Origin: Juglans regia
Taxonomy: Eukaryota > Streptophyta > Magnoliopsida > Fagales > Juglandaceae
Direction of reading: 5' to 3'
NCBI RefSeq assembly: GCF_001411555.2
Contig: NC_049905.1
Location: forward strand, 20,822,097-20,886,096
Length of the DNA: 64,000 nt
Shown here: positions 24,201-37,130 of the stretch, piece after piece
How the letters are laid out: every line of letters starts with the position of its first letter
Numbering within the stretch: position 1 is the stretch's first letter
Translations under genes and position numbers: made by a program
Notes under the pieces: generated by a model
The model's input: only the letters and a program-made list of their open reading frames with translations
Databases searched by the model: none
Told to the model about the DNA's origin: nothing

Positions 24201-27200
24201 AATGCTGGAATGCGTGTTTATCTTCAGGAAAAAAGTGAAAACTGGGTCATATCTGATGCAAGCATTGTTTATGGTGGGGTTGCTCCAATCTCTCTTTCTG
24301 CGGTGGAAACAAAAGAGTTCCTTGTTGGGAAGTATTGGAACCAGGAGCTATTGCAGGATGCTTTGAAAATCTTACAAAGGGATGTCTTTCTAAAGGAAGA
24401 TGCTCCTGGTGGGATGGTGGAATTTCGGAAATCTTTGACACTTGGCTTCTTCTTCAAATTTTTCCTTTGGGTTTCTCATCAAATGGACAGGAAGAATTCT
24501 ATTGAGATTGTTCCAAGATCTCATCTATCTGCCATACAATCATTCCACCGCCCGCCTGTTATGGGAAGTCAGGACTACGAAGTCAGAAGACATGGGACTG
24601 CTGTGGGTTCTCCTGAGGTTCATCTTTCATCGAGACTTCAGGTATAAGCATAGGAAAAAACAGCATTGTCCAAAGAGTTGTATTGTTGCTGATCTATTGA
24701 ATGTTGGTACAAACTATTTTCTTTTGTTTGCATTTGATCATAGAAATTTACAGCTGCGAAGAATGACTTCTACTCTACTATCTTCCCATACTTGTCATGC
24801 GTGGATGTTTGTACAAGTCTCCCATTTGTGGAGTATGAGTATATTATCTTCTCATATGTTGATTGGCTTAAATTGGACTCACCTTTACCTTAAATCATCT
24901 GAAAATGCTGAATTGTTAATTAGTTATCATGTGCTTAGTTCTTAGTTTATGGAGAGTATCATAACAACATTGTTGTCGATATAATGACTGTTGCTAGGTT
25001 ACAGGAGAGGCAGAATACACTGATGACACACGGTTGCCTCCTAATGGTTTGCATGCATCATTAGTATTGAGCAGAAAACCTCATGCCCGTATACTTTCCG
25101 TAGACGACTCTGGAGCCAAGTCTTCACCGGGGTTTGCAGGCATGTTTCTGGCTAAAGATGTGCCCGGTAATAATAAGATTGGAGCAGTTATATATGATGA
25201 GGAACTATTTGCCACGGAATTTGTAACTTGTGTCGGTCAGGTATGACGCTTACTGAATAAAAGTTTGAGGGGAAATTTCATTTTACACCATCAGGCTGCA
25301 CCCTTTTCTCCAATCCCACTCTAAACTACCAAAATCCTCAATTTGCACCTCATATTTCTTAAAATGTCCTCTTTGAGAATTTAAAAATAATAGGAAAGCA
25401 AAAAAATTAAAGTTAATAATAAAAAGATAATAAAATAAAGGCATCAAAGGTACCTCTTGGGTCACCCTGTTTTTTGTTTCTTCTCTCTTGGTTATTTATT
25501 TAATTATTTGCTTCATTTTTTTGTTATTTATTATTTTTCTTTTCACTAATTGTTGTTACTTGTAAAAAAAATTATTTTTTTGTTTTCTATTTTTTATTCT
25601 TAATTTTATATTTTTTTTTATACTTTTAATCCGTGGAACTGTGCATATATCTTTTATACAGGCTATAGGAGTGGTGGTTGCTGATACACATGAAAATGCA
25701 AAAATAGCAGCAAGAAAAGTTCATATTGAGTATGAAGAGCTCCCGTCTATCTTAACAATACAGGATGCCATTAATGCTGAAAGTTTCCATCCTAACACGG
25801 AGAAATGTTTGAGAAAAGGGAACGTGGACCTTTGTTTTCAATCTGGTCAGTGCGACAAGATCATAGAGGGGGATGTTCAAGTGGGAGGTCAGGAACATTT
25901 TTACTTGGAGCCACAGGGCAGTATGATATGGACTGTGGATGGTGGCAACGAAGTTCATATGATCTCATCCACTCAAGTAAGCAAGCTTGTCACCCCTATT
26001 TCATATAATGTGGACCATGCATCAATTTAGATTTAGCTTTAGTTTTAATGTAAATTGAAATATCGTATGAATTCCACCCCGGTTGGCAGTATTTAGCTGC
26101 TTTACTATGAATTATGGATTCATTCAACCTTTTAAATATGCAGGTTATGTGTGGGAATACATACAGCATTAGGTGTACAGAATGAATAAAAAAAATTAAA
26201 TCTGGCTTTACAGAATTCATAATGCTCTAATTGGGCATGGTAATATTTTCCTTGAAATATGCTTACAGAGTCATTATTGGCGCACTTCGATGGAGTAGAA
26301 GTTATGGGACTCAATGGTCCCTTCTCATATTCATCCATATGATATCTTCCAACTCCATACTGCTCCTAGTTATCAGTTTAAGTCAAATGCATCTTCGGTG
26401 GTTAATTCCAGTTTCTGTTGTATCATTCATATCTCTACTACTGTATTCGTTAACCATACGTAGGGGCTGAAGATTGAATGTGTGTGTTACCAATTCTCCT
26501 TCATCTGTTTGTTAGGATGTGCAAGCCACAAAAGTGACCGAATTTTTCTAAATTATTTTATTTTCCTTTGACAATTATTGCTTACTACCTTTTGTGAAGA
26601 TTTTCGAAGGTCCCAATTTACTAAAAGCAGGATACTTACACCATAGATTTTTAATGACCAGTGAACATAGTAGCCACACTATGTGATATCACCGAGTATT
26701 AGTCACTATTGGGGCTCCCCTAAAATCATTTATATAGCAGTCTAGTCCCACCTAGTACACACCCAATGCAGGACTTAGTATATGTACATACAATTCCTTG
26801 CATTATACTCCAATTTACTTCTTGATTGTAGCACAATCCCTTCCTACTCAAATCACAATGTTTTATTGGGGCTTTATGCTGCAATGCACTGTTCATGTGT
26901 TGCTGCACCATTTGTTAGGATGCAAGGAATGCCAAACTATATTTGCTTGATATAATAAAAGGATTAGTAACCATTGGGGCTCCCCTAGAATCTTTCCTCT
27001 AGCACAGTTCTGAATTATTATACACCCAGGGTGGGACTAAAAAAATGCCCATGTAATGGCTTTTACATCACTCCAACCCAATCTGGGGTACCACAATAAA
27101 TTTATGGTATGTTATGTGCTGATCATTGGTCTGCATGCGTTTCTTATTTATACGATATATTGCAAATTTCATTGTCTAGAACTTACTAATTGTCAATGTC

Positions 27201-30200
27201 AACTCATATCTGTATACTATTTTAATTTATAAAATCTTTCATTACTTATTAAAAAGAATTAAACTCATATCTAAAAGATGGTTTCACCACACAATATTTT
27301 GTGCAGGCACCTCGGAAACATCAGGGCTATGTTTCTCGTGTTCTTGGTCTTCCACTTTCAAAAGTGGTTTGCAAAACTAAGCGAATTGGCGGTGGATTTG
27401 GTGGGAAGGAGACAAGATCAGCTTTCATTGCTGCGGCGGCGTCTGTTCCGTCATATCTGTTGAATTGTCCTGTAAAACTGACTTTGGACAGGGATATAGA
27501 TATGATGATAACTGGGCAGAGGCATAGCTTTCTTGGAAAGTACAAGGTATTCTATTCATTACTCTAATTGGAATATGCCATAGGGTCAGTACACATAGTT
27601 CAAAAGTTTTTTTTCTAGTGGTACAATACTACATGACAATGTTTACGGTGGCTTTTGAGCGGGATATGGGTTCAAATTTTTTATTTTATTTTAGTTTGCG
27701 AGTCTTTTCAATTTTTGTTGACAGGAAAGAAATAAGGATAGATTGGTAGAGAAGAGTTTTCATGAAGCACCCTGTTTTATGATATAACCCAAATCTTTTT
27801 ATCAGGTTTTACTCCTGCCTCTGTTCAAAGTGAAAAAAGGCTCGTGCCACACATTGATGTTCGCATCTGTCCTATGACATGCTTTTGATTAAAATGTGAC
27901 CTGATCTTCTCTATCCCTCCATTTTGAATTTTTAATCCCATTAGGTCTTGCTTCATTTTAAAGTTTCTTTCTCTTGCCCAATATTGATTAGAAGATTTTG
28001 CTTGTAATAATATCAGTCGATTCAATAGCAATAATGACATTTTTTTTGGTGTAATGAAGTCAAAAATCCATTTTTACTATATTCCGTTATATAGTGAGCA
28101 TACGAAGTAGGTATAGCATTTCTATTCTACATAGTTTTGAAAAATGTAAATATCTCAGAAGATAGATGTAAGAACTTTGGATGAACTGCACTCTTTTGTA
28201 TTAGTCAGGAGTCCTAGTGTACCATTCTTGAGCAAATGGGTGATGCTGGGTAACCAAGTGGGGAGCAGATAATTAAAGCATTTAAGTAGTAAGTCGCCCA
28301 AAGATGAGTGTTTTTCCGACTTCAAAATAGGGCATTGGTGGTTGTAAGATTGGTTTTTTTCCCCATTTTTCTGTGTGTTTGGAGGAAGAAAATGTAAAAG
28401 AAGTGGGATGTGATGAATGGCTACACATTTTTCAATTCATACATGCTGGTGCTCCACTCCATTTTCTTCCCAGTTTTTTTCCTTTCTGCTACATGGCTTT
28501 TTTGTTTTTGTATTTTCTATATTCCATTTTAAGCTTTTTAATTGAAATACTGTATTCAACTTAACTATTTTTTTTTTTATCCCAACTAAACTAAAAAGGA
28601 TCTACACCATTAAGCAAATTAATTCAGTTTTTATTACATCATTTCCAATATTTACGTGCTAAGGTGATGTGGTACCCCTGATACACTTATCCCCTTTGCA
28701 TTAAAACTTCAATGTGATGGAACAAGATAATGATGAAATGGTATGACTTAGGTTGGGTTCACAAATGAGGGGAAAGTACTTGCACTGGATCTTGAAATAT
28801 ACAATAATGCTGGAAACTCGCTGGATCTTTCTCTTGCTGTTCTCGAACGTGCTATGTTTCACTCGGACAATGTCTACGAGATACCAAACATGAGGATTGT
28901 TGGAAGGGTTTGTTTCACTAATATTCCCAGTAACACTGCCTTTCGAGGGTTTGGTGGTCCTCAAGGTATGCTTATTACTGAAAATTGGATTCAAAGAATT
29001 GCAGTAGAACTGAAGAAAAGCCCAGAAGAAATAAGGGTAAGTTATAAATCCTTCTTGGTTCTTTTTCTTTTATATGGCCGCAGTTTATAGTAACCATTCT
29101 GGTCGTTGTCGTTGTTTTTCCTCATAAGTCTATCATCTGGATTTTTATTAGGAAATTAATTTTCAAGGGGAAGGTTCAATAATGCATTATGGCCAACAAC
29201 TTCAACACTGCACCTTGTCCCAGCTCTGGAGTGAGCTTAAGTTATCTTGTGACTATTCAAATGCTCGTGAAGAAGTTAACAAATTTAATGCTAATAACCG
29301 ATGGAGGAAGCGTGGTATTGCCATAGTTCCAACCAAATTTGGCATATCATTTACAATTAAGTTTATGAACCAGGTAACATGTAAGACAGTATAAATTTAC
29401 TCATTTCTGCAACCATGGTTATATTTTTTTGACCATATAAAGGAGCACCATATGAACTTAAGTGTCATCTTTGAGGATCAGTTTGCTCTGAAGAAGTATT
29501 GTTACTTGGGAAATTATGATATTGCTGATGGGAGCTGGAGGAGAGGCTGTCAGGGACAAAAATACCTTACCATTTCCTCATTAAATAAATAACTATAAAG
29601 TACCATGTGCTTTCTCTCCTCCTCCAATTATTTCTTTTTTGTATTTTATTTACAATAATTTTATCAATACATCTGTAAAACTGCTAATTATTTTGCTCTT
29701 TATTTTTTCCTATTATTTTAAATTCCTTAAACTATAACCTAATTTCCTTAATTATAGATACTTTTCTTTTATTCTTGTATCTAAAAGGTTCTTTTGTTTT
29801 TCTTTAAATGAACACTATTGGACAAAATTGTAAATATGATTGATGTAGACTAAAAGTTCTGCAGGGTAGTATGTCTATGTTGGTTCTTAAAGTGATCTCA
29901 CTATGTTCTGTTTTTTCATGACAAAATTTGATGAGTGGTTGGATGCTAGTAGATATATTTTTTTTTTGCCAGAAATTTCTAGTATTATTTTCTCTCGCAG
30001 AATTTGTGTTATTGGGGTATTCTCCTAATTTGGATAAGTACTTGTAATGTCATTTACACAATCATTAGTTTTGCCTTCAAATAGAAACAATCTCTTGATA
30101 ACTCTATTTTCATCCTCCTGATCTTAATATTTTGTTATCTTTAGAAAACATTTATATGAAACCTGTCTAGTTCTGTTCTGAGTTTATGTTTTCTTTGCTT

Positions 30201-33200
30201 GTGTACTTTTTTCTTTTTTATTTATTTTCAACAATTCGAATGGCCTGGTGCAGTGGAATGTGAGGTTCATTAGAGCTGTTCAAAGTGGGGGGACATTTCT
30301 GATTTTTACTGCACCTTGCCACCTTGTATGCATTGAACTTGGAGTGTGGTGGGGAGGATAAATTGCTGTGGATTCATCCTGGAAATAAGAAATTCTCAAT
30401 CAGATCCCTGTACAAAATATGTCGACCCATTCATCTACTGTTTTCCCTTGGAAGTGCATTTGGAAAAGTAAAGTGACTCTAAAGGTTTCTTTTTTCTGTT
30501 GTTGACCTCTCATGGGAAAATCTTGACTATTGATTAGTAGAGGAAGCGTGGTATTTTTATCATGGATTGGTGCTTTATGTGTAAAAGGAACGGGGAATCG
30601 GTGGATCATCTTCTTCTCCATTGTGATGTGGTGAAAGCTTTGTGAGATGAGATCTTTGTTAGGCTGGATATTGCATGGGTGATGCCCAGGAAGGTGGAGG
30701 ATCTTTTGGATTGTTGGAGTGGAATTCGGGGCAATTGTCAAATAGCGGCTGTTTGGAAGATGGTGCCATTATTTCTTATGTGGTGCATATGGGATGAGAG
30801 GAACGGACGTTGTTTTGAAAATAGAGAACGTTCGTTGGGGGGGATTAGAGATTTATTTTTCCATTCTTTGTTACTTTGGGCGAAGGCTATTGTATTGGAG
30901 GTGGTTAACTTTAATGATTTTTATGCTGCTTTTTCTAGCTTGTAGATTGTAATTAGGTGTTTCTCTCTTGTACACTACCTATGTACTTGGGCTATGCCGA
31001 ATTATGAGGATCAATAAATTTTCTTATATAAAAAAAAATTATTTTCAACTTTGATTTAGGAAGCTATATAGGTAAATCTGGGAGAGAAGAGCTATCACTT
31101 GGCTGCAAAGGCCTTTGGTAATTCATTTGGATATTTTAGGCTATAAGTTAGAAGGTTTAGGATTGAGCTTTCTAGTTTCCGTATTATGAATGAACAACTT
31201 CAGAAAGGGGTAGTCTATTTTGCTTTGATCTGTATGACCATCTCTTTCTCTCTCTCTCTCTCTCTCTCATTTGAATCCCTAGTTGTGCCCTATATCTAAA
31301 TTTAATGAGTTTTCTTTCCAGATCTTTGCTTGCCTGGATATTTCTTTCTCAAAATTCAAGTCCCTTATTTTTGAGGGTATTTCAACTGATCCATTATGCA
31401 TTAAATTCACCTTTTAGCTTGTTTCAACTGAGGCATTTGATCCCTTTTTATCATCTTCTTTAATTTTAACTTTTTTCCTAGAACACACATAGTGATCTCT
31501 TTTGAAAATTTATAGGTTTCTTAACCATTTCATTGCTGGTATAATTTGCTATTATGTTTAAGCTTTTGGGATATGAATTTTACATTCAATATTTATTAAT
31601 CATGTTATCAGAATCTTGATTATGTGAAGCTTCCTAATGACTGTAGGCTGGTGCTCTTGTACATGTTTATACTGATGGAACTGTTTTAGTTACGCATGGA
31701 GGTGTTGAGATGGGCCAAGGTTTACACACAAAAGTTGCTCAGGTTGCTGCTTCTGCCTTCAATATCTCTCTCAGTTCTGTCTTTATATCAGAGACATGTA
31801 CTGACAAGGTAATACAGACACTTTTGTTAAAGGTTTCATATATTCTTTCTTGGAAAGGAATAGGAATTTACTCTAGACCATATTTGGTGGAAAAGCTGTG
31901 TTTGTGTCACAGACTCACGTGTGAGACTTTGCAGGGGTATGTCCTGTTATCTCAGCATTAGAAAAGCTGAATACAATGGTAGGGGTGTTAAAGATTTGTC
32001 GTTGTATCCCTTTGCTAGTGTGGTATAACAAGGAAGCCAAACATATGGCACTAAAATACACTTGTCTGACATAGAGAGCAGCATCATCAAGAAGTATTGT
32101 TATATTTAATTGCAGTCCATATTGAGAGAGAATTTGCACCTTCCACTTGCTTGTTTTTTATAATAATTAAAAAGTTGCTGGTCCTTTCTAATAGATTCTA
32201 AAGCTCTCTGCATTGGCAATTGTGTGACTAGGTATCTTTCCTCTCACCAATCACCTTTAGAACCATGTAATAATACTTTTAAATTAAAGAGGAAAGAATT
32301 AATCCTTCATAAGTTCTATGTGCAACTTGGAAAGAGATCATGGATTGCTTTTGAAACTGTCTGCGTAGGCATAAGTGCATAGATACTATCTGCATACAAA
32401 CTTATATTATGTTGTTTTTCATTGCTCTGCCAAATCAGGTTCCGAACTCATCACCAACAGCAGCTTCTGCAAGTTCTGATATATATGGAGCTGCAGTTTT
32501 GGATGCATGTGAGCAAATAAAGGCACGTATGGAGCCCATTGCTTCACAAAACAATTTCAGCTCATTTGCTGAGGTACCTCCATTTGCTTAGTTTTGGATA
32601 AAAATTCCTTCATCATGTTCCTTGGATGATCTGATAAACAAGAGTATGGTCTCTTATTTTGGATAAGTTCTTTCTTCTGGGGGCTATTAGGTGAAAAAAC
32701 CTCCTATGTACATAGGATAAGCTTTAGTGTTTGTACTGCTTACTTTTATCAGTAGCTTGTGTTAAATCCAGGTAGGGTTTTACATTGGAATCCATTGTTT
32801 TCATGGGAAATTTTCCAGTGATAAGTAAATGGTTGTGTTTTCAAATATTCACAGCTGGCAAATGCATGCTATATGGAGCGAATAGACCTTTCAGCACATG
32901 GATTCTACATTACACCTGATATTGACTTTGACTGGGGGACTGGTCAAGGAAACCCATTCAAGTACTTCACATATGGTGCTGCCTTTGCTGAGGTTGAAAT
33001 TGACACATTGACTGGAGATTTTCACACAAGGGCAGCAAACATTTTCATGGATCTTGGATATTCTATCAATCCAGCAATTGATGTTGGACAGGTACTTTTC
33101 TTTTAAACCTTCTTTTTTCTTCTTTCTGAAAGATTAAACTCCTCTTTATCATTTTGTACATTTTATTGGAAGGTGTCAAGTTATTGTAACAACTTTATTC

Positions 33201-36025
33201 ATTTCTGCTAATTATAGCTATTCTGTTTTCTACTTTGGATTCCTTTGACCGTTGTCCTTTTTACTTTGGCCCTTCATCTGAATTTAAAATCAGAAAATCA
33301 TGAACTAAGTACTGAAACCCTGCTGTTCTGGACTTTCATGTGAATGCTAATCCTGCCTCATACATTTGGTGAACTTGGAAAAACCATGTTTGAACTCCTG
33401 TGTTATTTGTTTCAGAGTTGGTGAGATTAGTTGTAGAGTTTGTGTTCTTTATGTGTCATCAGCATTCATAATCATACTAATTGCATTTAGAACCTCTCAT
33501 TGGTTGTAGCTTTTTGCACCTGAAACCAGTATGGTGTGTTTCGTCTTCTAACAGAGTGAAGGAGCCTTTATACAAGGTTGTAGAATATGTGTTAGGTGTC
33601 ATCAACGTTAATGATCATATTAATTGCATTTTGAACCTGTCCTTGGTTGTAGCTTCTTACACCCGAAACCAATATGGTGTGTTTAATTTTCTGACAGATT
33701 GAAGGAGCCTTTATACAAGGTTTAGGTTGGGTAGCCCTTGAAGAACTAAAGTGGGGAGATGCAGCTCATAAATGGATCCCACCTGGCTGGCTTTACACTT
33801 GTGGACCTGGAAGTTACAAAATTCCTTCCATGAACGACGTCCCCTTCCATTTCAATGTTTCACTTCTTAAGGTACACTTAACAAATTGCTTTTCAATTAC
33901 CTTTGGCAAGAAAATGCAGAACTGGGAAGGGGGTAGGGTTGCATTCGGATTTCCCAAATAAATGAAAGTCTTACAGTATAATAGTTATTTTTTTAGGGAA
34001 TCATCTCTATCATCATAAAAAATGGAAAACATAATTATCAATCTTTTTGTCAATTAAAAATAGATGTAAGGAGTGCCCACCCTTATTTAAATGATTTTTT
34101 TGTGGTTTTTCATTACGAAAGAGAACTCATAATTTTTATCAATTAACCCTCACTTCAGTAAGGGATGCATGAATTATCGACACTATGGTGGGAGGTACAG
34201 ATTATTATTTGAAGAATAATATGTAGTCTGTGTTTTATACATATGATTGGTATGATAAAATCGTTCCAAATATGCTGAAAATTGACCTCTGTAATCACGT
34301 GTTCACCATGCGGGTATCTAAAAAATATAAATTTAGTATATCATATATATATTTTTAATATAAGATAAAGACATTGTAGGTAAGCTAAAGTATGCAGCTT
34401 GTCTAATTTATTTATTTTTCAGATATGTTTATTGCATTCAAAGTGACTGCACTTGTTGGCAAAAAATGCTCTTTCCATTTCAGATGTAATTGTGACGATG
34501 GAGGAATATCCTCCTTGTATTTCGTCTTTATTATAATGGAATGTGACTAGATATTTTTCTTCAAAAAAAAAAAAATGTGACTGCACTAAGATGGCACTGC
34601 ACATATTCTTGCTAGAGAGGCTGTTTCTCTTACAAGAGAATTGATTGATATTGATTCTACTCCTACGTGTATTTCTGCTTGTACTGGCTGAATGCCAACA
34701 TTGTACCTGATTATATGAATGTCATTCTATATTAAAAAAAAAAAAAAAAGTGACTGCACTAAGCTGGCAGAGCCCACAACACACACACCAGCCCCTTTGC
34801 ATAACCATCCAAACCTTAAACCATTTGAACATAGCATCCCAAAATTCTTAACTGAGTTTGACAAAGTTCAGCATTATAGCTCCCTGGCAGCATTCTTGCA
34901 TGGCAGCAATCACTCTAATATATTTGTAGAGTCCCAAATAGGAGATCAAGAAGGAACATTTCTCATTGGCATTTATACATCTCCATACACCACACTGAAA
35001 TGAAATCAGCATACAGCAACACAATACAGCAGTACCATTAAAAACTGAACACTCTAACATGCCCTGAAAACGATGCACCAGAACCTCCCACATATCTGCT
35101 GCAGAATTCTTCCAACTCAACTCTATAGCAGGAATCAGAACAACGCAAAAAGAGGCGCTGGACAGAACAGTTCACAGCCTACTGAGAAATAGTGTAGGAC
35201 ACTCTTTTCAATATTAGCATGTATACACTCAGGGATGGTGGTAAAACTATGATTTTGTGGCCATAGAAAGCAGAAGGAAAAGACTGTAAGGAAAAAAAAA
35301 AAAATATTAGGTTGCAATAAGATGGAACACCCATTTTGGCAAATTACTTGGTGTCAGTCTAGTGTAACTTAGCTATATGTACAAAATATTACATCGATTT
35401 TAGTCAAAGCTTTATAAATCATTCCAAGGAATCTCAATTGTCACTTTAACTAGTCTTTGTAAGATTTAACATAAATGCAGCTAGTGTTTCCCTTGGACGT
35501 GACAAATGGTATCTAAGTCAACCTTGTAATGCCATGTGGTGCGGAGACACCACGCAATGCAGACCTTGACTGGGTTGTGACAATATTGGCATAGGAAAGG
35601 AATTTTCATTGTCTTATTAAGATGATATCAGGGTTTCATTTTAACTTTGGATGTAAGAATTGTTTAATATACTCTGCTTATTTCTACGTTAACTTCATTT
35701 TTGCACGTGCATTTCATGAGTTAGTGTTTGTTTGAGTGTACATTTTTGCTTCTCTGACTCGTGTTTCTGTGCTAATTGACAGGGTCATCCGAATGTGAAG
35801 GCCATCCATTCATCTAAAGCTGTTGGGGAGCCTCCATTTTTCCTGGCTTCGTCTGTCTTCTTTGCCATCAAAGATGCCATTACAGCTGCAAGAGCAGAAG
35901 TGGGTTCTAACGACTGGTTCCCTCTGGATAATCCGGCAACACCTGAACGCATCCGGATGGCTTGTTTGGATGAGTTCATCACACCATTTATTAGCTCCGA
36001 CTTCCGCCCCAAGCTCAGCGTTTGA
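18283..36025 (+). CDS. XDH1: Xanthine dehydrogenase, complete 14-exon gene
   Basis: Molybdo-flavoenzyme of purine catabolism that oxidises hypoxanthine to xanthine and xanthine to urate with NAD+. Coding exons I can join in frame: 18283-18412, 19995-20094, 20204-20312, 23136-24641, 24998-25240, 25662-25976, 27307-27546, 28752-29036, 29152-29373, 31647-31808, 32439-32573, 32855-33091, 33698-33871, 35783-36025. All introns are GT-AG; total 1,366 residues, close to Arabidopsis XDH1. The first 2Fe-2S site is in [10 protein letters not shown] (C54, C59, C62, then C84). The second is in QCGFCTPGF and [10 protein letters not shown] (C124, C127, C160, C162). The FAD site includes [13 protein letters not shown] (about 380-392). 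The molybdenum-cofactor domain shows [18 protein letters not shown] and GVEMGQGLH, and the catalytic glutamate in AVGEPPFF (about E1302). The wide spacing comes from transposons in introns 1, 3, 9 and 13. No lesion seen, so it is probably functional. Confidence 0.95.
18614..19153. mobile_element. Non-autonomous hAT relic in XDH intron 1
   Basis: The left end is CAGTAGCGGAGCCGCATT; the right end reversed is CAGTGGTGGCGCCACATT, both followed by a TTGGGG/CTGGGG string. Flanking 8-mers aggttggc and agcttgaa match at 5 of 8 positions. This is the same terminal style as the large hAT at 5547, with no transposase inside. Confidence 0.65.
20393..22524 (-). mobile_element. 5'-truncated L1-type LINE in XDH intron 3
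   Basis: It lies antisense to XDH. Its poly(A) tail appears as a T-rich run at about 20393-20413. The minus-strand reading gives reverse transcriptase pieces ([35 protein letters not shown], then LFADD in another frame), a middle region ([17 protein letters not shown]) and a C-terminal zinc-binding segment ([19 protein letters not shown]). Frameshifts and stops separate the pieces, so it is dead. The start of the RT domain and the endonuclease are missing. I found no clear target duplication. Confidence 0.85.
26690..27050. repeat. Local duplication within XDH intron 6
   Basis: Two related blocks at about 26697-26780 and 26962-27045 share 'attggggctcccctaaaatc' (aaaatc/gaatc variants), then a 'tctagcac' or 'tatagcag' string and 'acacccaRngnRggact'. 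No coding content. Confidence 0.5.
30233..31038 (+). mobile_element. 5'-truncated LINE with poly(A) and 11-base target duplication in XDH intron 9
   Basis: The target duplication ttattttcaac is at 30222-30232 and 31039-31049, with a poly(A) stretch directly before the right copy. The content is the last part of an L1-type ORF2: [16 protein letters not shown], a stop, then [14 protein letters not shown] and [17 protein letters not shown]. These match the C-terminal segment of the intron 3 LINE, so both belong to one family. It is in the sense orientation to XDH, where its poly(A) region could in principle affect processing. Confidence 0.85.
33430..33719 (+). repeat. Tandem duplication of the intron 12 / exon 13 junction in XDH
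   Basis: Units 33430-33576 and 33577-33719 are similar end to end. Each finishes with a splice acceptor and the start of exon 13 (gaaggagcctttatacaagg). The downstream unit is continuous with the rest of exon 13 and is the one I used; the upstream unit offers a decoy acceptor at 33554/33555. Confidence 0.85.
34440..34768 (+). mobile_element. Two stacked retro-insertions sharing one target duplication in XDH intron 13
   Basis: The string gtgactgcact appears three times (about 34443, 34577, 34750), the last two extended to gtgactgcactaag[a/c]tggca. Between copies one and two is a body ending in a poly(A) run (about 34562-34574). It has ggaggaatatcctcc and looks like a LINE 3' tail. Between copies two and three is a body of about 155 bases ending in a longer poly(A) run (about 34735-34749). 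This is the pattern of target-primed insertion at the same place twice. Confidence 0.75.
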
Positions 36026-36575
36026 TGCGCCACTCCTGTTTCATATGCAATTATAATTTCCTTGTCTACATATCCTGAAAATTTCCCTACACACGGTTAC
36101 TGTGGTTGTAGTATATTCATCACAATGTAGCTCATCTCTGAAGATCCGAAGCAACATCATCTTTTGTTTTTAAATTTTTTCAAAGAAGGGGATGATATCC
36201 AATAAGTGAGGGCTGTTCAGAATAATGTCACATACTTGACCATTTCGCTTGAGATGTGATAATGTAATTAGTTTTATGCATAATGCAAAGCCCCTGTGCT
36301 AAAATTTGCTCAGTCGGCAATTGAAAGGGACAGCCCAAGTCACTCCTCCTGACTTCGAATTTTCCATAGTTAAATTATTTTATTGGCAATTTGAAGGATT
36401 TTTGTTTTCTTGGTGACCTATAAGAAATGGTTAAGCTTATCAAAATCATGTGTTGCAACTTGGATTTTATGATTAAAGGGGACAGCAGAGGCACAGTTTG
36501 ATATCAGATAGAAAACAAGTCAGATTTGGAATAATGTATACTCATATGACATGAGTTTCAAAGCTTCTTAAACTT

Positions 36576-36782
36576 GGCCTTGTTTGGTTACGCAGTTCAA
36601 ATGAGATAAGATGAAATGTCTTGTTGAAAATTAAATAAAATATTATTAGAATATAATTTTTTAATATAATTTTTATTTTAAAATTTAAAAAAGTTGAATT
36701 ATTTATTATATTTTATATAAAAGTTTGAAAAAGTTGCATTGATGAGATGAGATGAGATGATTTTGTATATCTAAACCAGACC
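36576..36782. mobile_element. Tourist-like MITE (PIF/Harbinger type)
   Basis: The ends read GGCCTTGTTTGGTTA and, reversed from the right, GGTCTGGTTTAGATA, a terminal style typical of plant Tourist elements. The interior is AT-rich with a gatgagatgagatgag stretch. The flanking trinucleotides (ctt, tta) are not an exact TAA duplication. Confidence 0.7.
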
Positions 36783-36928
36783 TTAATCACCCTGCTTGTA
36801 CTAATTACAAGTCTTGATGCTTATTTTGCCCATTAATAAAATCAAATTGTCAAACTTTTAACTTTTGTTGGAAGTCTGGTTTTTATGTGAATGAGCCGCT
36901 CTCAAGTCATTAAATTGGTAGTCTTCAA

Positions 36929-37130
36929 AATTCATCTCAATTCATTTCAACTCAACTCATCTCATCATTACAACTTTTTCAAATTTTCAAACAAAATACA
37001 ATAAACAATTCAACTTTTTTAAATCTCAAGACAATTTTTCCAAATTTTCATATAAAATATAATAAATAATTCAATTTTTATTCTACTATTCACAAATCAT
37101 CTAAACTCATCTTTAAATCTAAACCATCTC
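36929..37130. mobile_element. Tourist-like MITE present only in duplication copy A
   Basis: The interior is the reverse complement of the element at 49485-49709 (aactcatctcatcat, ctactattcacaaatcat, aaatctaaaccatctc). At the matching place in copy B (about 44965-44985) it is absent, so it inserted after the duplication or was lost from B. Confidence 0.75.
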
